A DNA stretch of 5,521 nucleotides from NCBI GenBank assembly GCA_902784025.1, contig CACZTF010000243.1, positions 1-5,521 of the forward strand, written 5' to 3'. The DNA is from an uncultured Lachnospiraceae bacterium. Its GTDB lineage: Bacteria > Bacillota > Clostridia > Lachnospirales > Lachnospiraceae. The stretch's first letter is position 1. Every line of letters starts with the position of its first letter. Positions 5,056 to 5,521 of the stretch are shown here, in pieces. The translations under genes and the position numbers were made by a program. The notes beneath the pieces are model-generated. The model saw nothing but the letters and a program-made list of their open reading frames with translations. It ran no database searches and was not told the DNA's origin.

Positions 5056-5521
5056 ATGACTGTGATAGAGGCAAATGTGGATATCCCCGCTCAGTTTGCG
5101 GGGCAGGTTTTTGGTGCGCTTGATCTTAATGTGAAGAAGATCGAGCGCGCTTTTGATGTGTCAGTTATCCCAAGGGACTCAGGGGTAAAGGTGCTGGGGA
5201 GCAAGGAGGGGACGGGCCGGGCGGTGGAGGTCTTAAAGGCGCTCCTGGAACTGGCGGAGTCTGACAGCACCATAAACGAACAGACCGTAGACTATGCGAT
5301 AGACATGGCGGGATCAGAAAATACCTCAGCCTTGACCGAGATAGACAAGGATATAGTGTGCAGGACTTTTTCCGGCAAGACCATAAAGCCCAAGACCCTG
5401 GGACAGAAAAAGTACGTGGATCTTATGCGGAACCGGATGATAGTGTTCGGACTGGGACCGGCCGGAACGGGAAAGACCTATCTTGCCATGGCTATGGCCA
5501 TCACTGCATTTAAGAAAAAAG
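5056..5521 (+). CDS. phoH: PhoH family ATPase (3' partial)
   Basis: PhoH-type proteins are cytoplasmic P-loop ATPases, linked to phosphate starvation in some bacteria and to RNA metabolism in others; the precise role is not settled. The first 155 residues are present, and the frame is open at the right edge. An N-terminal KH-like region (about 1-85) is followed by EIDKDIVCRTFSGK (95-108), KPKTLGQKKYVD (111-122) and the Walker A motif GPAGTGKT at 134-141 within IVFGLGPAGTGKTYLAMAMA. The Walker B part is beyond the window. The ATG at 5056 is 6 nt after the ferritin stop, and its GGAG (5043-5046) lies in the last ferritin codons, suggesting translational coupling. In many Firmicutes phoH leads a group with ybeY, dgkA and era; whether that follows cannot be seen. 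Pairing with ferritin is less usual. Confidence 0.95.
   Translation, partial: MTVIEANVDIPAQFAGQVFGALDLNVKKIERAFDVSVIPRDSGVKVLGSKEGTGRAVEVLKALLELAESDSTINEQTVDYAIDMAGSENTSALTEIDKDIVCRTFSGKTIKPKTLGQKKYVDLMRNRMIVFGLGPAGTGKTYLAMAMAITAFKKK
5085..5112 (+). promoter_or_regulatory. GC-rich hairpin plus T run in the first phoH codons, attenuator-like
   Basis: CCCCGC (5085-5090) pairs perfectly with GCGGGG (5098-5103) across a 7-nt loop. TTTTT follows at 5108-5112, four bases after the stem. The layout resembles a weak intrinsic terminator within codons 10-19 of phoH. It could reduce read-through from ferritin into phoH when phoH is poorly translated. The gap before the T run makes it suboptimal, so the role is inferred. 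Confidence 0.35.

Overview
The window looks like chromosome from an anaerobic, Gram-positive Clostridia member, most likely Lachnospiraceae-like. The reasons are a clostridial-type rubrerythrin, a class B sortase, strong AGGAGG ribosome sites, U-rich intrinsic terminators and Firmicutes-type PhoH and class II aldolase. The taxon is inferred from protein character only. I see no rRNA, tRNA, CRISPR array or insertion sequence, so the region looks like core chromosome with one unusual locus.

Left part, plus strand (1-1703). The window opens inside a glutamate-synthase-like FMN/3Fe-4S protein. Its frame has no stop. It runs through a Gly/Ser/His-rich linker, an Ala-rich hydrophobic segment and a Lys/Asn/Glu-rich stretch straight into a complete rubrerythrin that carries rubredoxin-like domains at both ends. 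A textbook Shine-Dalgarno and ATG sit at the rubrerythrin boundary, so the locus could yield both a long fusion and free rubrerythrin. An intrinsic terminator follows. This is the most unusual feature of the window.

Gap (1704-1866). This stretch between convergent genes holds a 15-nt-period direct repeat, a weak extended -10 signal, a bulged hairpin and a bidirectional terminator. It could encode a short RNA of about 100 nt, but the evidence is weak.

Middle part, minus strand (4377 down to 1833). A probable operon runs ppiB (cyclophilin) > fba (class II fructose-bisphosphate aldolase) > class B sortase. The gaps are 58 and 37 nt. There is an extended -10 promoter upstream of ppiB and a strong terminator directly after the sortase stop.

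Right part, plus strand (4482-5521). A good sigma-A promoter drives a complete ferritin, followed after 6 nt by phoH, which runs off the window. A GC-rich hairpin followed by five T residues lies in the first codons of phoH and could lower phoH expression relative to ferritin.

Together the plus-strand genes suggest protection from oxygen and iron: rubrerythrin reduces peroxide, ferritin stores iron, and the flavoprotein module may pass electrons to the rubrerythrin. The minus-strand operon combines protein folding, glycolysis and cell-surface protein anchoring.
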